A stretch of 64,000 nt of DNA from Alligator mississippiensis (taxonomy: Eukaryota; Chordata; Crocodylia; Alligatoridae), in contig NC_081837.1 in the NCBI RefSeq assembly GCF_030867095.1, positions 15,642,501 through 15,706,500 on the forward strand, read 5' to 3'. Both the position numbers and the translations under genes were made by a program. Positions 13,201 to 24,676 of this stretch are shown here, piece by piece. A model generated the notes under the pieces. The model was not told where the DNA came from and ran no database searches. It worked only from the letters and a program-made list of their open reading frames with translations. The first letter of the stretch is position 1; each line of letters starts with the position of its first letter.

Positions 13201-16200
13201 TCACCAGGGGCAAGTCATGCCTGACCAACCTGATTGTCTTCTATAACAAGGTGACTGGCTCTGTGGATGTGGGGAGACCAGTAGATATGATATACCTTGA
13301 TTTTAGCAAGGCTTTTGATACAGTCTCCCACAATGTTCTTGCAGGCAAGCTAAGGAAATATGGGCTGGATGAATGGACTGTAAGGTGGATAGAAAACTGG
13401 CTGAGGCATTGGGCTCAGAGGGCAGTAATCAATGGCTCAATGTCTAGTTGTCAGCCAGTATCAAGTGAAGTGCCCCAGGGGTTGGTCCTGGGATCAGTTT
13501 TGTTCAATATCTTCATCAACAACCTGGAAGATGGCATAGAGTCACCCTCAGCAAGTCTGCAGACGACACCAAGCTGGGCAGAGTAGTAGATATGCTGGAG
13601 AGTAAAGCTAGGATTCAAAGTGACCTAGACCAATTGGAGGACTGAGCCAAAAGGAATCTCATGAGTTTGAATAAGAACAAATGCAAAGTCCTGCACTTAG
13701 GGCAGAACAATCCCATGCCCTGGTACAGGCTGGGGGCTGACTGGCTGGGCAGCAGCTCTGCAGAAAAGGACCTGTGGGTTACAGTGGAAAGAAGCTGAAT
13801 ATGAGCCAACAGTGCACCCTTGTTGCCAGTAAGGCTAATGGCACGCTGAGCTGCTGCATTGGTAGGAGCGTTGCCAGCAGGTCAAGGGAAGTGAGTCTTC
13901 TCCTCTATTCAGCACTGGTGAGGCCACATTTGGAGTACTGTGTTCAGTTTTTGGGCCCCCCATTACAGAAAGGATGTGGACAAATTGGAGAGAGTCCAGT
14001 GGAGGGCAACAAATATGGTTTGGGGCCTGGGGGACATGACTTCTGAGGAAAGACTGAGGGAACTGGGTTTATTTAATCTAGAGAAGAGGAGATTGACAGG
14101 GGATTCAATAGCAGTCTTCAACTACCTGAAGCAGGGTTCGAAAAAGGATGGATCTGGGCTGTTCTCAGTGGTAGCAGATACAGAACAAGGAGCAGTGTGG
14201 TCTCAAGTACAGCAAGGGAAGTTTAGGTTAGATATTAGGAAGAATTTTCTCACTAGGAGGGTAGTAAAGCACTGGAACAGGTTACCCAGAGAGGTGGTTG
14301 AATCTCCATCCTTGGAGGTTTAGAAGACCTGGCTACACAAAGTTTTGGCTGGGATTATCTAGTTGAGGGTGGCGTTCAGCAAGGGGTTGGACTGATGACC
14401 TCCTGAGGTCCCTTCCAACCCTAATTTTCTATGATTCTATGAATTGAGTGATTGGCCTTTCCTTTATGTAGCCAATCACCTCAGGAGGCTGCACTGCCAA
14501 GAATGCCTTACTCTTTCTATCCCTCTGAGTTGTGGCCTCCTCTTCTTCACTAAGTTGTAAGTTAGGATCTGCAGCTACCCAGAGGCATGTCCTGATCCTT
14601 TTAGACCAGCAGAGGAATACTCTCAGCATTGCAGCAAAGTTAGCCTGTTTCAGTCATTCTCCCTACCACTGGAGAAATGGGACAGCTGTAGACACAGCTG
14701 GAACTTCTTGGCGCTCCCAGTCAGAGCAGGATTTGTCCAAGAGAAACCACCAACTCTAGCATTGGCTAACTTGGATCTCTTGAGCACATTTTAACAACCC
14801 ATGACACTGACCACTGGTTTTCTCCTGCTTTACCTGTGGCAGGTTTGGGTGCTATACCTTGCAGTTTGTACAACAGGGTTGATTGTGGAATTTAAGTAAC
14901 AGGTTAGACAAAGATGGATTGTATAGAGATGATCCTGCCTCAGGCAGGAGGCTGAAATAGGTGATCTCCAGAGGTCCCTTTCAGGTCTGCTTTGCAGTAA
15001 TTCTAATACCAATTCTTCCAAGAGATTACCCAACAGCTTTTTTCACGTCACTGCTGCACTTGTACATGTCTTTGAATTCTGCCTGATAATATGATAATTA
15101 AATAGCAACAGTTCCTTTTAGTCTGTAGCTCGTTGTTATGCCTCCCTTTGAGCAAGATGTGAACAAGAGTTGCTCTTATTCTTTCTACCCTCATTTTCTT
15201 CTGCCATATTCATCTAACTCAGCCATTTAGAAGTTGTTAAACTAAGCCAGCCCAGTGCCTTAGACGTGCCTATCGGAACATCTTCAATTTGTTTCTGCAG
15301 CAGCCAGTTCCACGGGTTAGATATAAGCAAGCCTCGTCTAAACAATAAATTAGGAGAAGCCAGCTAAAATGCACCACAGTGAGACATTTTGTGGTGTTGA
15401 AAAGAGACTCATAGTCAGAGCTGGTGGGGCACTAAAGAAGTTCCCATTTCATTCTCCTAGGGGGCAAGTAGATTATTATGAATGAACATCCCAAAGTAAA
15501 ACTCTGAATAAGAGCTGTGGCAGTTTCTTATGGAACCCGGCTGTCGACTGCCTGCTCACTCACTGCTTCTTCTCATTTATCGCAGAGGAACAGAAGATAC
15601 CAAGTACAGCGGAGAAGTGGAACTGCCTTATGGGAAGACTAAGGCCATGGCAGAAAAGCTAGTACTTGAAGCCAATGGAAGAAAGGTGAAAAGGAGCTCT
15701 CCTCTATAGCGTAACGTAGCGTAACATAGGATTTATGGAAAGAGAGAATCCACGATCCACTTCTTGTAATCCTACAACTCATCATCGAGTAACAGCTGCA
15801 GTTTTGATTCCACATTTGCAGTCATGTCACTTAAAACCCATTTACATTAGGTGCATAAAGCACATAAAATCTCCAAGGCCCCGATCTGGCAAATGCACAC
15901 AAGATTTTGGAGTACGCATCAACTTCAAAAGAAGCAATCAATGAGGTATGTGCCCAATACCCATCTGGTTTTGAAAACTTCAACTACAGTAAATTTAGGT
16001 GCCTTTGAATAATCCGACCCCATATGCTATAGCAGTTTTGAGAACAGGCCTTAAAGCAAATTTTTTCAGCATGTCCAACTTGCTATTTCCACAAGATTTA
16101 TTAATGAACACAAAAATAATGTGAAAGAGCTCTTCCTCAAATCTAGAGTCTCCCAATAATCTTTGCCAATTTTACAGCTAAGCAATGGTGATAAGCTTGC

Positions 16201-17738
16201 AACCTGCATCATTCGTCCAAATACAGTTTATGGGGAGAAGGAGACGGTTCTAAAACACCTGTATTTACATGTCAAAGCCAAAAATGGTGTTTTAAACTAC
16301 CTGGAACCTGAAGACTCAGAGCGCAATAGCACATATGTGGGTGAGTGCATTTCTTTGATTCTGTTATATATGGGTTTACTGCATTTTGGTTTAATCAGGG
16401 GACTCCTATAAATCAAGTTCTGAGGCATGAAGCAAGTCATTTAAAGAATAAACACAAAATAATTTTAAGAAAATAATTAAAGCCAGGCTGCAGAAATTAA
16501 GATTTAAAAAAAAAAATTTTTTTCTTATAGACTTTTCAAACAAAAATGAAAAATAGTATTTACAGGGGGGAAAACCCCTGTAAGGGGAAAAAAGGGACCA
16601 AAATCTTTTTTCCTTGGGCTAGTTGGGGGGAAGGGGCAGGAAAGAGTAAACTGAAAAGCTAAACTCCCCAAATTTTAAAAATTGTGGTTTGAGAAAAAAA
16701 ATCATTTTACTAAAGTAAGAAACAATACATTGCTGTTTGATTCACAAACCTGTTATTAACAGTAAACGCACTTTTACAGAAAGAAAAACTGCCACTATTT
16801 CTGCAAAGTACAGAAAAAATATGTTGTAGGAAGAAAGGACCTAATCTCTAGAATGTAATAGGAAGTGAGACTTCTTCTATCAGTGTGTTGAGCCAGACAA
16901 TAGCAGGGGTAGAGTTCACTTCCAGGTTTCTAGAGCAATTTCTTTGGTGCTTTCTCATACCTCTATTGTACTGTTTCCACAAGGGTGGAATTCCAGTAGT
17001 TTAAAACTGTACTTAGAGAGGAATCAAGTCCAGGCAGGTTAAGTGACTTGCCTGGAGACAGAGCAATGAAAAGAATAAAACCCAGAGTTTTGACTCCTAT
17101 TCCCCTTGTTCCACCTCACTGGTCATCCCAAAACAGAGAACCAGAGGTTGGATAATTACTACATTCCTCCAGAATAAGGCTGAGTGATGATTACAAGGGA
17201 GTAAGGAAAAGCACACTCTACCAACTGCAGAGTTTTGAGACATCCAGATCGAACGGTTAACTTGATCTAATGTAAAACGATGTCTAATCATGCTGCTGCT
17301 TCTCCTTTCTTACTCTCTCGTGCTTCTTCAGGGAATGTTGCATGGATGCACGTGCTTGCAGCAAGGAGCCTGTCACTGCAGCCAGACTTACTTGCGGGAC
17401 AAGTGTATTATGCCTATGATGACACTCCAACCAAGAAAAGTTTTCTGGTGAGGTATCAACTGTTGTTTGGGATGGACCCTGCCATAAGGTTGGGCTCCCA
17501 TGTGCCTTACTGGAAGATGTGGTTACTCATACACATTTACAGAATAATCAAGACCCTCCTGTCCCCATTTTGGAAATTACATCCTTTCCTGGACTTGTCT
17601 CTGCTGAATACAGTTGCCACCACATTCTCCTACGAGACAGACAAAGCCTTCAGGCATTTTGGGTACAAACCCCTATATAGCTGGGAGGAGAGTAAATTCA
17701 GAACCATACAGTGGTTAAAGTCAGCTATAGGGTATTGA
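4064..17738 (+). CDS. HSD3B7-like: 3-beta-hydroxysteroid dehydrogenase, type-7-like (six coding exons)
   Basis: Coding exons are 4064-4211, 5802-5957, 8955-9063, 15586-15685, 16178-16340 and 17332-17738 (stop TGA). All introns begin GT and end AG, and phases agree, giving 360 residues without a stop; human HSD3B7 is about 369. Residues 10-17 (TGGCGFIG) form the GxxGxxG dinucleotide loop, and Asp37 after strand 2 (RVFD) suggests NAD(H) preference. The catalytic set is Ser122/123 (YTSS), Tyr153 and Lys157 (YGKTK). A hydrophobic stretch near residues 270-320 fits the membrane-associated C-terminus of the family. The family oxidises a 3-beta-hydroxyl and isomerises a delta-5 double bond; type 7 acts on 7-alpha-hydroxylated sterols in bile-acid synthesis at the [19 protein letters not shown] and [12 protein letters not shown] match type 7 better than the steroidogenic types 1/2, as does the six-exon layout. 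Membership of the HSD3B family is secure; the exact orthologue is inferred. Confidence 0.93.
5802..5957 (+). CDS. HSD3B-like exon 2
   Basis: This exon encodes residues 50-101 and one base of codon 102. It follows a TTTTTTCCAG acceptor and ends at the GTAAGC donor at 5958. It carries the KGDIRDY motif, where the Asp binds the adenine side of the dinucleotide, and [10 protein letters not shown], which matches the family segment IHTA. Intron 2 is 2997 bp. Confidence 0.92.
6418..6490 (+). repeat. Ancient interspersed repeat relic
   Basis: The motif CTGTGCTAGCTGCTGTATAAA resembles the widespread reptile repeat segment GTGCTAGGCRCTGTACAAA. A related piece lies at 42515-42590. The assignment rests on recall of this common motif, and the family is not named. 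Confidence 0.35.
8955..9063 (+). CDS. HSD3B-like exon 3
   Basis: This exon encodes residues 102-137 and two bases of codon 138. The acceptor TTTCTAG ends at 8954 and the donor GTAAGG starts at 9064. It holds the active-site serine region [14 protein letters not shown], equivalent to the YTSS.EV.GPN block of vertebrate 3-beta-HSDs. Intron 3 (6522 bp) is the largest and carries most of the gene's transposon load. Confidence 0.93.
10655..10841 (+). mobile_element. hAT MITE with perfect 8-bp target duplication
   Basis: This 187-bp element lies in intron 3. It starts CAGGGGCTGGCAATTATTTC and ends TTTTGCCCGCCCCTG, so the ends are inverted repeats of the hAT type (CAGGGGTGGGCAA). The duplicated target CCATAAAC stands at 10647-10654 and 10842-10849 without mismatch. 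It has no coding capacity. A second copy in opposite orientation is at 34520-34688. Confidence 0.92.
10895..11877 (+). mobile_element. Palindromic hAT-like element, copy A (intron 3)
   Basis: The flanking arms carry repeated GATTCGATTCGG-type motifs in inverted orientation. The right end GCTAGCCACTTCGCACAGGCCTA matches the family terminus. The left terminus is not recognisable, so the start is approximate. The core is very rich in G and C runs and holds several copies of a module with AGAGCCCCCCAC and a T-tract followed by AAGGGCCAGAGCTGGG. Open frames here are low-complexity by-products, not genes. Inserted in the sense direction of the HSD3B-like gene, it adds G-run-rich DNA to intron 3. 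Confidence 0.8.
13090..14443 (+). mobile_element. CR1 LINE fragment, older subfamily (intron 3)
   Basis: This 5'-truncated CR1 begins inside the reverse transcriptase (ISLTSILGK) and runs to the 3' tail CTATGATTCTATGAATTG. The piece 13071-13586 shows [16 protein letters not shown] and is open, and 13940-14323 holds the C-terminal part. At least two frame shifts lie between them, around 13560-13600 and in the region 13780-13960. Its sequence differs clearly from the copies at 0.2, 21.3 and 52.7 kb, so it is a separate and older subfamily. Its sense orientation within the host intron is the same as the gene. Confidence 0.9.
14885..15005 (+). mobile_element. Old CR1 3' end relic (intron 3)
   Basis: The segment reads like the last codons and 3' UTR of CR1: AGGTTAGACAAAGATGG, GATGATCCTGCCTCAGGCAG, then GGTGATCTCCAGAGGTCCC and TTCTAAT. 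It is short and strongly diverged. Confidence 0.65.
15586..15685 (+). CDS. HSD3B-like exon 4 (catalytic YxxxK)
   Basis: This exon encodes residues 138-171. It starts after the ATCGCAG acceptor and ends in phase 0 at the donor GTGAAA at 15686. It includes the catalytic Tyr153 and Lys157 in [20 protein letters not shown]. The last eight residues are identical to the corresponding part of human HSD3B7 as I recall it. Intron 4 is 492 bp. Confidence 0.93.
16178..16340 (+). CDS. HSD3B-like exon 5
   Basis: This exon encodes residues 172-225 and one base of codon 226. The acceptor TTTTACAG precedes it and the strong donor GTGAGT follows at 16341. It carries the family block [10 protein letters not shown] (type 7: ALRPTGIYGE), next to the nicotinamide and substrate pocket. 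Intron 5 is 991 bp and includes a minus-strand MIR-like relic. Confidence 0.92.
17000..17115 (-). repeat. MIR/CORE-SINE relic (intron 5)
   Basis: GGTTAAGTGACTTGCCTGG followed by ACAGAGCAATG and AAACCCAGAGTTTTGACTCC matches the reverse strand of the MIR core and tRNA-related region. It is ancient and partial. Confidence 0.6.
17332..17738 (+). CDS. HSD3B-like exon 6 (C-terminus, stop)
   Basis: This exon encodes residues 226-360 and the TGA stop at 17736-17738. It follows a long pyrimidine tract ending TTCTTCAG. It contains [12 protein letters not shown], the hydrophobic stretch around [15 protein letters not shown], and the family's C-terminal block [19 protein letters not shown]. The protein ends shortly after, as in type 7 relatives. 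Confidence 0.94.
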
Positions 17739-20700
17739 ACAGTGCCATGATGAGACCCTGAGAGATCAAAAGAGCGACAAAGAAAGATCACTTCCTTTAC
17801 TGGATTCCATTTCCGTGCACAGCAGTATACAATATTTTCTGCTAGAAACTAAGCACATACACATTTCAGAAACAAGCAGAACACAATTTTTATCTAAAGC
17901 TGTGTGCCCCTCTCTAGTCCCCTGAGCCATCTATTAGCTAGTAGGTCTCTTAACTACATCATCATTTTCCAGGAGACAGTGTGTCCATTGCAGCATTATT
18001 CAGATAAAGTTGGAATGAATGAAAGCTGTGGGATCCAATAGGCCTAGTGTCATTGCAGCTATTAATAGGAGGAGCAAGAAATATAGGATCAGACCTGTGA
18101 TTCTGAAGTCAAATGGACTATTTGTTTAACAAAAAGTTAGTCATTTAATCCCATATCATATGTATGCTTTTTGATACTAGGCAACAGAACTGATACTTTT
18201 GGCATGATCTCAGATATCTCTTCTTTAGTTAGCAAAATATCTTCATTTCACTTGCACACGCAGGATATCTTTAAAGGATAATTCTTGGGAGGACTCAGGA
18301 AATTCCCTCTTAATCTTCAGGGTTTTAAAGAAAGATACACGGGTTTTCACTATTATCCCTGGAAGTCACTTTCAGCCCAACTTTTCCCAGGATCCTTCTT
18401 CCCACTCTTGACCTGAGAAATATTAGATCCCTTTTTAAATCTCTCTTTAATTGACAATTTTGTCAGTTTATTTACAGTTTGCATGGTTTGCTAATAGATT
18501 ATCTTATTTTGCAATATGAATAAAAAGAAAAATTCTAATGAACTAGTTTGCTCCACTTTGAATTTAATTCATTCTCAAATATCTCCTTTCTGCTAATGTA
18601 AATGAGAATCTGGCTTTCCCAGTGTAAGCTAACACACACCCACCCACACCCACAATCTTTATATCTTAAAATTCAGGGTTGAATAACATACCCAGCCTCA
18701 TTCTGCTGGTGTTATGCTCTATAATTCAGAAATTTCCACCATTATTGGGTAGAATTCAGAATGAAAACGATCTCTGCTAGGCTTTATTTGGTTTACAAGA
18801 TGCTCAGCATGTGTGATATTTAAGTTGAGTAAATAGAGGGAAAATTTTCACTAATATTAGTTCAGAGTAGAAATTAAATTTCTACTAGTATCAAACTACT
18901 TCAGAACACTTCTGTGATCTATAAACATTCAGCCTTTGAAGATTTACCATATTATAAGCACTAATAATTAGGTTTTTAAATATGGCAGCTTGCTCAGCAA
19001 AAGCACACCCTGAAACCCTTCTCTCTCACATGCACGTGCACAAAGTCAGGACATCTCCAGGTTTTAGCAGTACTGACCAGAATCGGTTTTAATGCTTCGG
19101 GAACCTTTACTTCATGTTACTGGATGGGCCACTGGGTGGAGCTACAAGTCAAAATGTAAGGGAGGCATCTTTGTGTTCAGATTTACAGTATATGCAGAGC
19201 AAGAAACTTTGTCTTTAGCTGGTTTGTCAAAGCATTGAAGATTGCCCCTTGCTGGTTAGTCTGAGGGTCAGTCTAGGCTTGAGTGTTTTCAACCTTTTGT
19301 CATTTTGAATCCTTGGAATCGATATATTAAAAACCCGTTTCTATAGACTGACTGGATGCAGTCACCTTCTTAATAAAAACTAATAGGAATTGGTTGTTCA
19401 GGTTCTCTAGGAAGCTTTGAACGATCTCAGCTGGGTGCAGCTGTTGATGCTTTCAGACCTGCAAGCAGCCCTTGGTACCAGTTGCAGGGGGATTATGAGC
19501 CCCACAACATGCTGGCTGGGGTGAATGGGCGTCACTTTTGCCAGGCAGTATTTTCCTATGCCAGACAGCAAAACTGGACAACTGCTTCTCAGCTCTCAGG
19601 AATCCCTCCTGTAAGGACTCTCATGGCATTTTTCTCAGTCTTCAGGACCTCTAGGGAAAGCCACTGCAATCAGCACCACACGGGCCAGATTTTTCAAGTG
19701 TGTAGAGATAAAGAGAGGGCCTAGTGGATTTTATGAAAGCGCCACCTCAAATTCATGTCCCTCCTTTATCCAGCTTTACCAAAAGGAGCAGAGGATTCCC
19801 TTTTCCCGACTGTGATGGGGCTGTCAGGAGGGGGAGGAGAGAAGACGGACAGCAGAGCCTCTTGCTGTTTTCCAAGAGGAGGGGCGTGTTTCTTTTGGCT
19901 GTGATGCAAGCCATTTGCATTTTGGCTCCTCCAAGCCGACGCTGCTGCAGATTTCCTGTCAGACATTTGATTTTATCAGATTCTAACTTGTTTTCTCTTG
20001 GCAATTGTTTCCTGCCTCCCCAGCACCAGGTTAGCACTCTCTTCTCCTTCCAGGGTCCCTACCCTATTATGTAACCAAAAAAAAAAGAGGAGGGGGGGGT
20101 CTGTTTCTAGTTCTGGAGGAGTCTTTGTGTGTAATTATTCATCCAAAAGATTCAGCAGGTATAACTGCTTCCCCTGGGGGCTCCACTGTATAATTGGATT
20201 TCATCCGTACCAATTAAATCCTATCTTTACCCCTTAGTTAAGCCAAGCGGTAAGTATTTAATGCTAATATCCCTGACAACTATTGCAGAAAGACATAAGA
20301 GATGAAACGTATAAAGAAATGCAACATCATCTACTGGCAAAGTAAATGGCACAGGAAAGAGGTGCGTGCACATAGGGATAGCTGCCATCTTTTTGCCATA
20401 AGAGCTGGCAATGCTTCCCATGCAAGAGTATGTTTTAGGAGTTAATTTGGCTCTAGCCTAGGTGCTCCGTTCATCTCCTTCTCCTCTTCCCTGCAACGGC
20501 ATGCTGCTACCTGTGTGCTGAATGCTCTTCCCCTCCTGCTTCAGAGCCACGGGCCTCTCAGGTTTTCCTTATTCAATACTTGCAAGGAGTCAGCCAGCAA
20601 CATTAAAAAACAGGTCACAAAACCACATATAAAACACATCCTGACCAAATTACTCCCTTTTCTAGATTTCCCAAACCATTCTTTCTTCAGTAGGTACATA

Positions 20701-21284
20701 TTCTCAGACTAAACCCTTTGTCTCATATTTTTGCCCTGTGTATAATTTATGCTGTTGGTAAATAATAGTAATAATAGTAGTAGTACGAAAGGAAAACAGA
20801 TCACCATCCTGTGAAGGGTGTCAGACCGGTCAGCCAGGTGCCAGAATCAGAACAGCTCATACTGACAGTATCTAATACAGGACATACAGGAAAAGGATGG
20901 CCTTATGCCAGCCATAGTTATTCATGAATACTGGAACGATGCTTTCCTTGTTTAACAGAATGAAAGTTTCCCAGTCACATCTTTGGTCTGTTTAAAATGT
21001 AGTTCTAGCAGTCTCTCCCTTTTCCAGTAGCCTTTCTCCTTCCCCTGCATCACACCAACATTCACAGTTTGCACAATACCCAAGGAATTTAGGAGCATGA
21101 TTCTCTGAGTTTCAATATTATGCGCTCCTTCATCCTCTAGGTACCTTTGAAAGTCTCTTCTTTAAAAGCGGGGCTGAGCCTAAGCAATAGATATAGGTTA
21201 GATTTCAAAGTCCACTCATGTTCAGAGGTGGATGATTGGTTTGTTTTATCATCCCAGTAGTCAATATGAAAGACTGACTTCAGG
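17739..21284 (+). other. 3' UTR and intergenic DNA without a recognised gene
   Basis: The first 0.8 kb is probably the HSD3B-like 3' UTR. Beyond 18550 I recognise no gene or repeat family. Open frames at 19482-20074 (80 and 116 codons) show no known motif and lack exon signatures I trust. A short TAG/TAA-rich microsatellite lies near 20757-20784. Confidence 0.4.
18519..18524 (+). terminator. Candidate poly(A) signal of the HSD3B-like gene
   Basis: AATAAA lies 781 bases after the stop codon and is the first such hexamer I see downstream. It implies a 3' UTR of about 0.8 kb. The call rests on the hexamer and its position only. Confidence 0.55.
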
Positions 21285-24281
21285 GAACAATGGGAACCCA
21301 CTACCACTGCTGGCCCTCTGAGCAATCCTTGCAAAGCCAGCGGGTCAAGGCACTTAAGGGAGCCCACCCCTGCCCCAGCCCTGGTAAAATCTGTGGGCAA
21401 GGAAGGAGCCCCCCAGGGGGCACTTGCCTGCCTGTACACTAATGCCAGGAGCCTGGGGAATAAGCAGGAGGAGCTCATCCTCCTGCTCAGTGCAAACAAT
21501 TACGATGTCATAGGGATCACGGAGACCTGGTGGGACTCCACCCATGACTGGACCACGGGGATAGATGGCTATACCCTGTACAGGAGGGATCGTGTAGAGA
21601 AAAGGGGCGGGGGTGTAGCTCTCTACGTTAAGGAAAGCTACATGTCCCTGCAGGCCGATATTGGCGACCAGGGTGGGCGACTGGAGACCCTCTGGGTTAA
21701 AATCCGTGGGGAACATGGCACAGGGGACACAGTGGTGGGAGTCTACTACAGACCTCCCACCCAAAGTCCTGAGCTTGACCAGGAGTTTGCCCGGGAACTG
21801 GCTGAGGCAGCATGCTCCAGGACCATGGTTGTCATGGGTGACTTCAATTACCCGGACATCTCGTGGGAGGATTGCTCAGCAAAATCTGAGTGGTCGCAAA
21901 GCTTCCTCTCGTGCGTGGATGACCTCTACCTGACTCAAGAAGTCTATGGGCCAATGAGAGGCAAAGCGCTGCTGGACCTGGTACTGGCTACGGGGGATGA
22001 CCTAGTCAGTGACCTAGTGATCGATGGGAAGCTAGGTGACCGCGACCACGAGCTGATCACCTTCACCATCCGCCAAAAAGCTGGCAAGTCAGTCAGCAAC
22101 ACGGAAGTCCTTGACTTCAGGAAAGCCGACTTTGACAAGCTCAGGAGGCTTGTCAGTGAGGCCCTAAGGAACTGTGACCACAGGGAGAGGGGAGTTCAAG
22201 AAGAGTGGTTGCTCCTCAAGGGAGCGATCCTCAATGCACAAACTAAGTCTATTCCGTCTTGGAGGAAAGGCAGCAAGAGGGCACAGCAGCCCCCCTGGCT
22301 CTCCAGGGACCTAGCAGACCTCCTGAGGCTAAAAAGAAAGGCCTACAAAGGATGGAGGATGGGAGTCACGTCCAAGGAGGATTATTCTGCACTGGTCTGG
22401 TCCTGTAGGGAGCAGACCAGGAAAGCCAAGGCTGCAACTGAACTCCAACTAGCGTTGAGCATCAAGGACAATAAAAAGTCCTTTTTCAGATATGTGGGGA
22501 GCCGGAGGAAAAGCAGGGGCAACGTTGGACCCCTGCTGAACCAGACGGGGCAACTGACAACTGACGCCCAGGAAAAAGCCAACCTATTACATAGGTACTT
22601 TGCGTTGGTCTTTCATCAGCCCCATGGGATGTCCATGCCCGCTACAGGACAGGGAAGTCCGGGTGAGGGTGATCTCCTGCCCTCCATTGATATTGACTTC
22701 CTGAAGGAACATCTTGAGAAGCTGGATACCTTCAAGTCAGCCAGCCCTGACAATCTTCACCCCAGGGTACTCAAGGAGCTGGCGAGCATCATAGCCCAGC
22801 CTCTAGCGTGGATCTTTGAAAACTCTTGGCACTCTGGTGTAGTGCCCGAAGACTGGAAGAAGGCCAATGTGGTGCCTATCTTCAAGAAAGGGAGGAAAGT
22901 GGATCCGGCTAACTATAGGCCCATCAGCCTGACTTCTATCCCGGGGAAGATCTTAGAAAAGTTTATCAAAGAGGCCATCCTTAATGGACTGGCCGATGCC
23001 AACATCTTACGGGATAGCCAGCATGGGTTTGTTGCGGGTAGGTCTTGCTTGACCAATCTCATTTCCTTCTACGACCAGGTGACCTATCACCTGGACAAGG
23101 GACTGATGTCATATATCTTGACTTCAAAAAAGCCTTCGATCTGGTTTCCCATGATCACCTCTTGGAGAAACTGGCCAATTGTCACCTTGGGTCCTCCACG
23201 ATCCACTGGCTGGAAAATTGGCTCTGGGGTCGGACCCAGAGGGTAGTAATTGATGGAAGTCACTCATCGTGGTGTCCTGCGACCAGTGGGGTCCCCCAAG
23301 GCTCTGTCCTTGGACCCATACTGTTCAACATCTTCATTAATGATGTGGACACTCGAGTCAGAAGCGGACTGGCCAAGTTCGCCGATGACACCAAACTTTG
23401 GGGCAAAGCATCCACACCAGAAGACAGGCGGATGATCCAGGCTGACCTGGACAGGCTCAGCAAGTGGGCGGACGAGAATCTGATGGTGTTCAACGCCGAT
23501 AAATGCAAGGTTCTCCACCTTGGGAAGAAAAACCCGCAGCATCCTTATAGGCTCGGCAGTGCTATGTTGGTTAGCACTATGGAAGAAAGAGACTTGGGGG
23601 TCATCATTGACCACAAGATGAACATGAGCCTGCAATGCGATGCTGCGGCTAGTAAAGCGACCAAGACGCTGGCTTGCATCCATAGATGCTTCTCAAGCAA
23701 ATCCCGGGACGTCATTCTCCCCTTGTACTCGGCCTTAGTGAGGCCGCAGCTGGAGTACTGCGTCCAGTTTTGGGCTCCACAATTCAAAAAGGATGTGGAG
23801 AAGCTTGAGAGAGTCCAGAGAAGAGCCACGCACGCGCATGATCAGAGGTCAGGGAAGCAGACCCTACGATGACAGGCTGAGAGCTCTGGGGCTCTTTAGC
23901 CTGGAAAAGCGCAGGCTCAGGGGTGATCTGATGGCCACCTACAAGTTTATCAGGGGTGACCACCAGTATCTGGGGGAACGTTTGTTCACCAGAGCGCCCC
24001 AAGGGATGACGACTAGGTCGAACGGTCATAAACTACTGCAAGACTGTTTCAGGCTGGACATAAGGAAGAATTTCTTTACTGTCCAAGCCCCCAAGGTCTG
24101 GAACAGCCTGCCACCGGAGGTGGTTCAAGCGCCTACATTGAACACCTTCAAGAGCAAACTAGATGCTTATCCTGCTGGGATCCTATGACCCCAGCTGACT
24201 TCCTGCCCTTTGGGCAGGGGGCTGGACTCGATGATCTTCTGAGGTCCCTTCCAGCCCTAATGTCTATGAAATCTATGAAAT
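21285..24281 (+). mobile_element. CR1 LINE, nearly complete ORF2, young copy
   Basis: The element starts in the same inter-ORF region as the copy at 0.2 kb (ACTGCTGGC..CTGAGCAA) and ends in TCTATGAAATCTATGAAA. Endonuclease signatures are ITETWWDS, GDFNYPDISW and DHELITFTI; the usual SDH reads RDH here. The reverse transcriptase shows YLDFKKAFDLVSHDHL, GVPQGSVLGPILFN and FADDTKLWG. One frame is open from 21393 to about 23100, one from there to about 23830, and one to the stop at 24188. Compared with the copy at 0.2 kb, the breaks are a deletion of about 8 bp near 23100 and a 4-bp insertion (CGCG) near 23833. With only these two shifts over 2.8 kb it is a recent insertion, 5'-truncated before ORF2 or within the ORF1 end. 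Confidence 0.95.
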
Positions 24282-24463
24282 GCAGTTAAGGGTTGCACCT
24301 TAATCTTATCCTAAAACATCTAGCAACGATAGTCACTGGAGGGAAAATCTCATGTTAGCTATATGGTTTAAAAGATTATTAGAAGTCTAGAATGTCCTGT
24401 GGGAGAGGCCACAGAGACAATCTATTTGCATGGGGTCAGTATATAGTCATACCTGTCCTACAA

Positions 24464-24676
24464 CACAACCGAGCCCACAGGGTTACCATGCAAACCCTGG
24501 ACTCTCACCTGGACACCGCTGCCCCACACGGGGGTGGTGGGTGGGTGTGCCCACCTCCACACGCACAGTGCAGTGGGGTGGATGAGCATATAGCCCGAGA
24601 GGGGCCTCTGGTCCCCACTACTGGTGCAGCCTGTGGGGCATGTGGCCCCCAGCCATGTAGAAGTTGGACAGCCCTA
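24464..24676. mobile_element. Candidate hAT MITE with perfect 8-bp duplication
   Basis: The octamer TCCTACAA stands at 24456-24463 and again at 24677-24684. The right end, AAGTTGGACAGCCCTA, is a typical hAT-type terminus (TAGGGCTGTCCAACTT reversed). The left end, CACAACCGAGCCC, does not match it, so the left terminus may be altered or the duplication fortuitous. There is no coding capacity. Confidence 0.55.

Noticed and set aside
19482-20074. Frames of 80 and 116 codons as possible exons
   Set aside because: No recognised motif and no reliable splice sites tie them to a gene.
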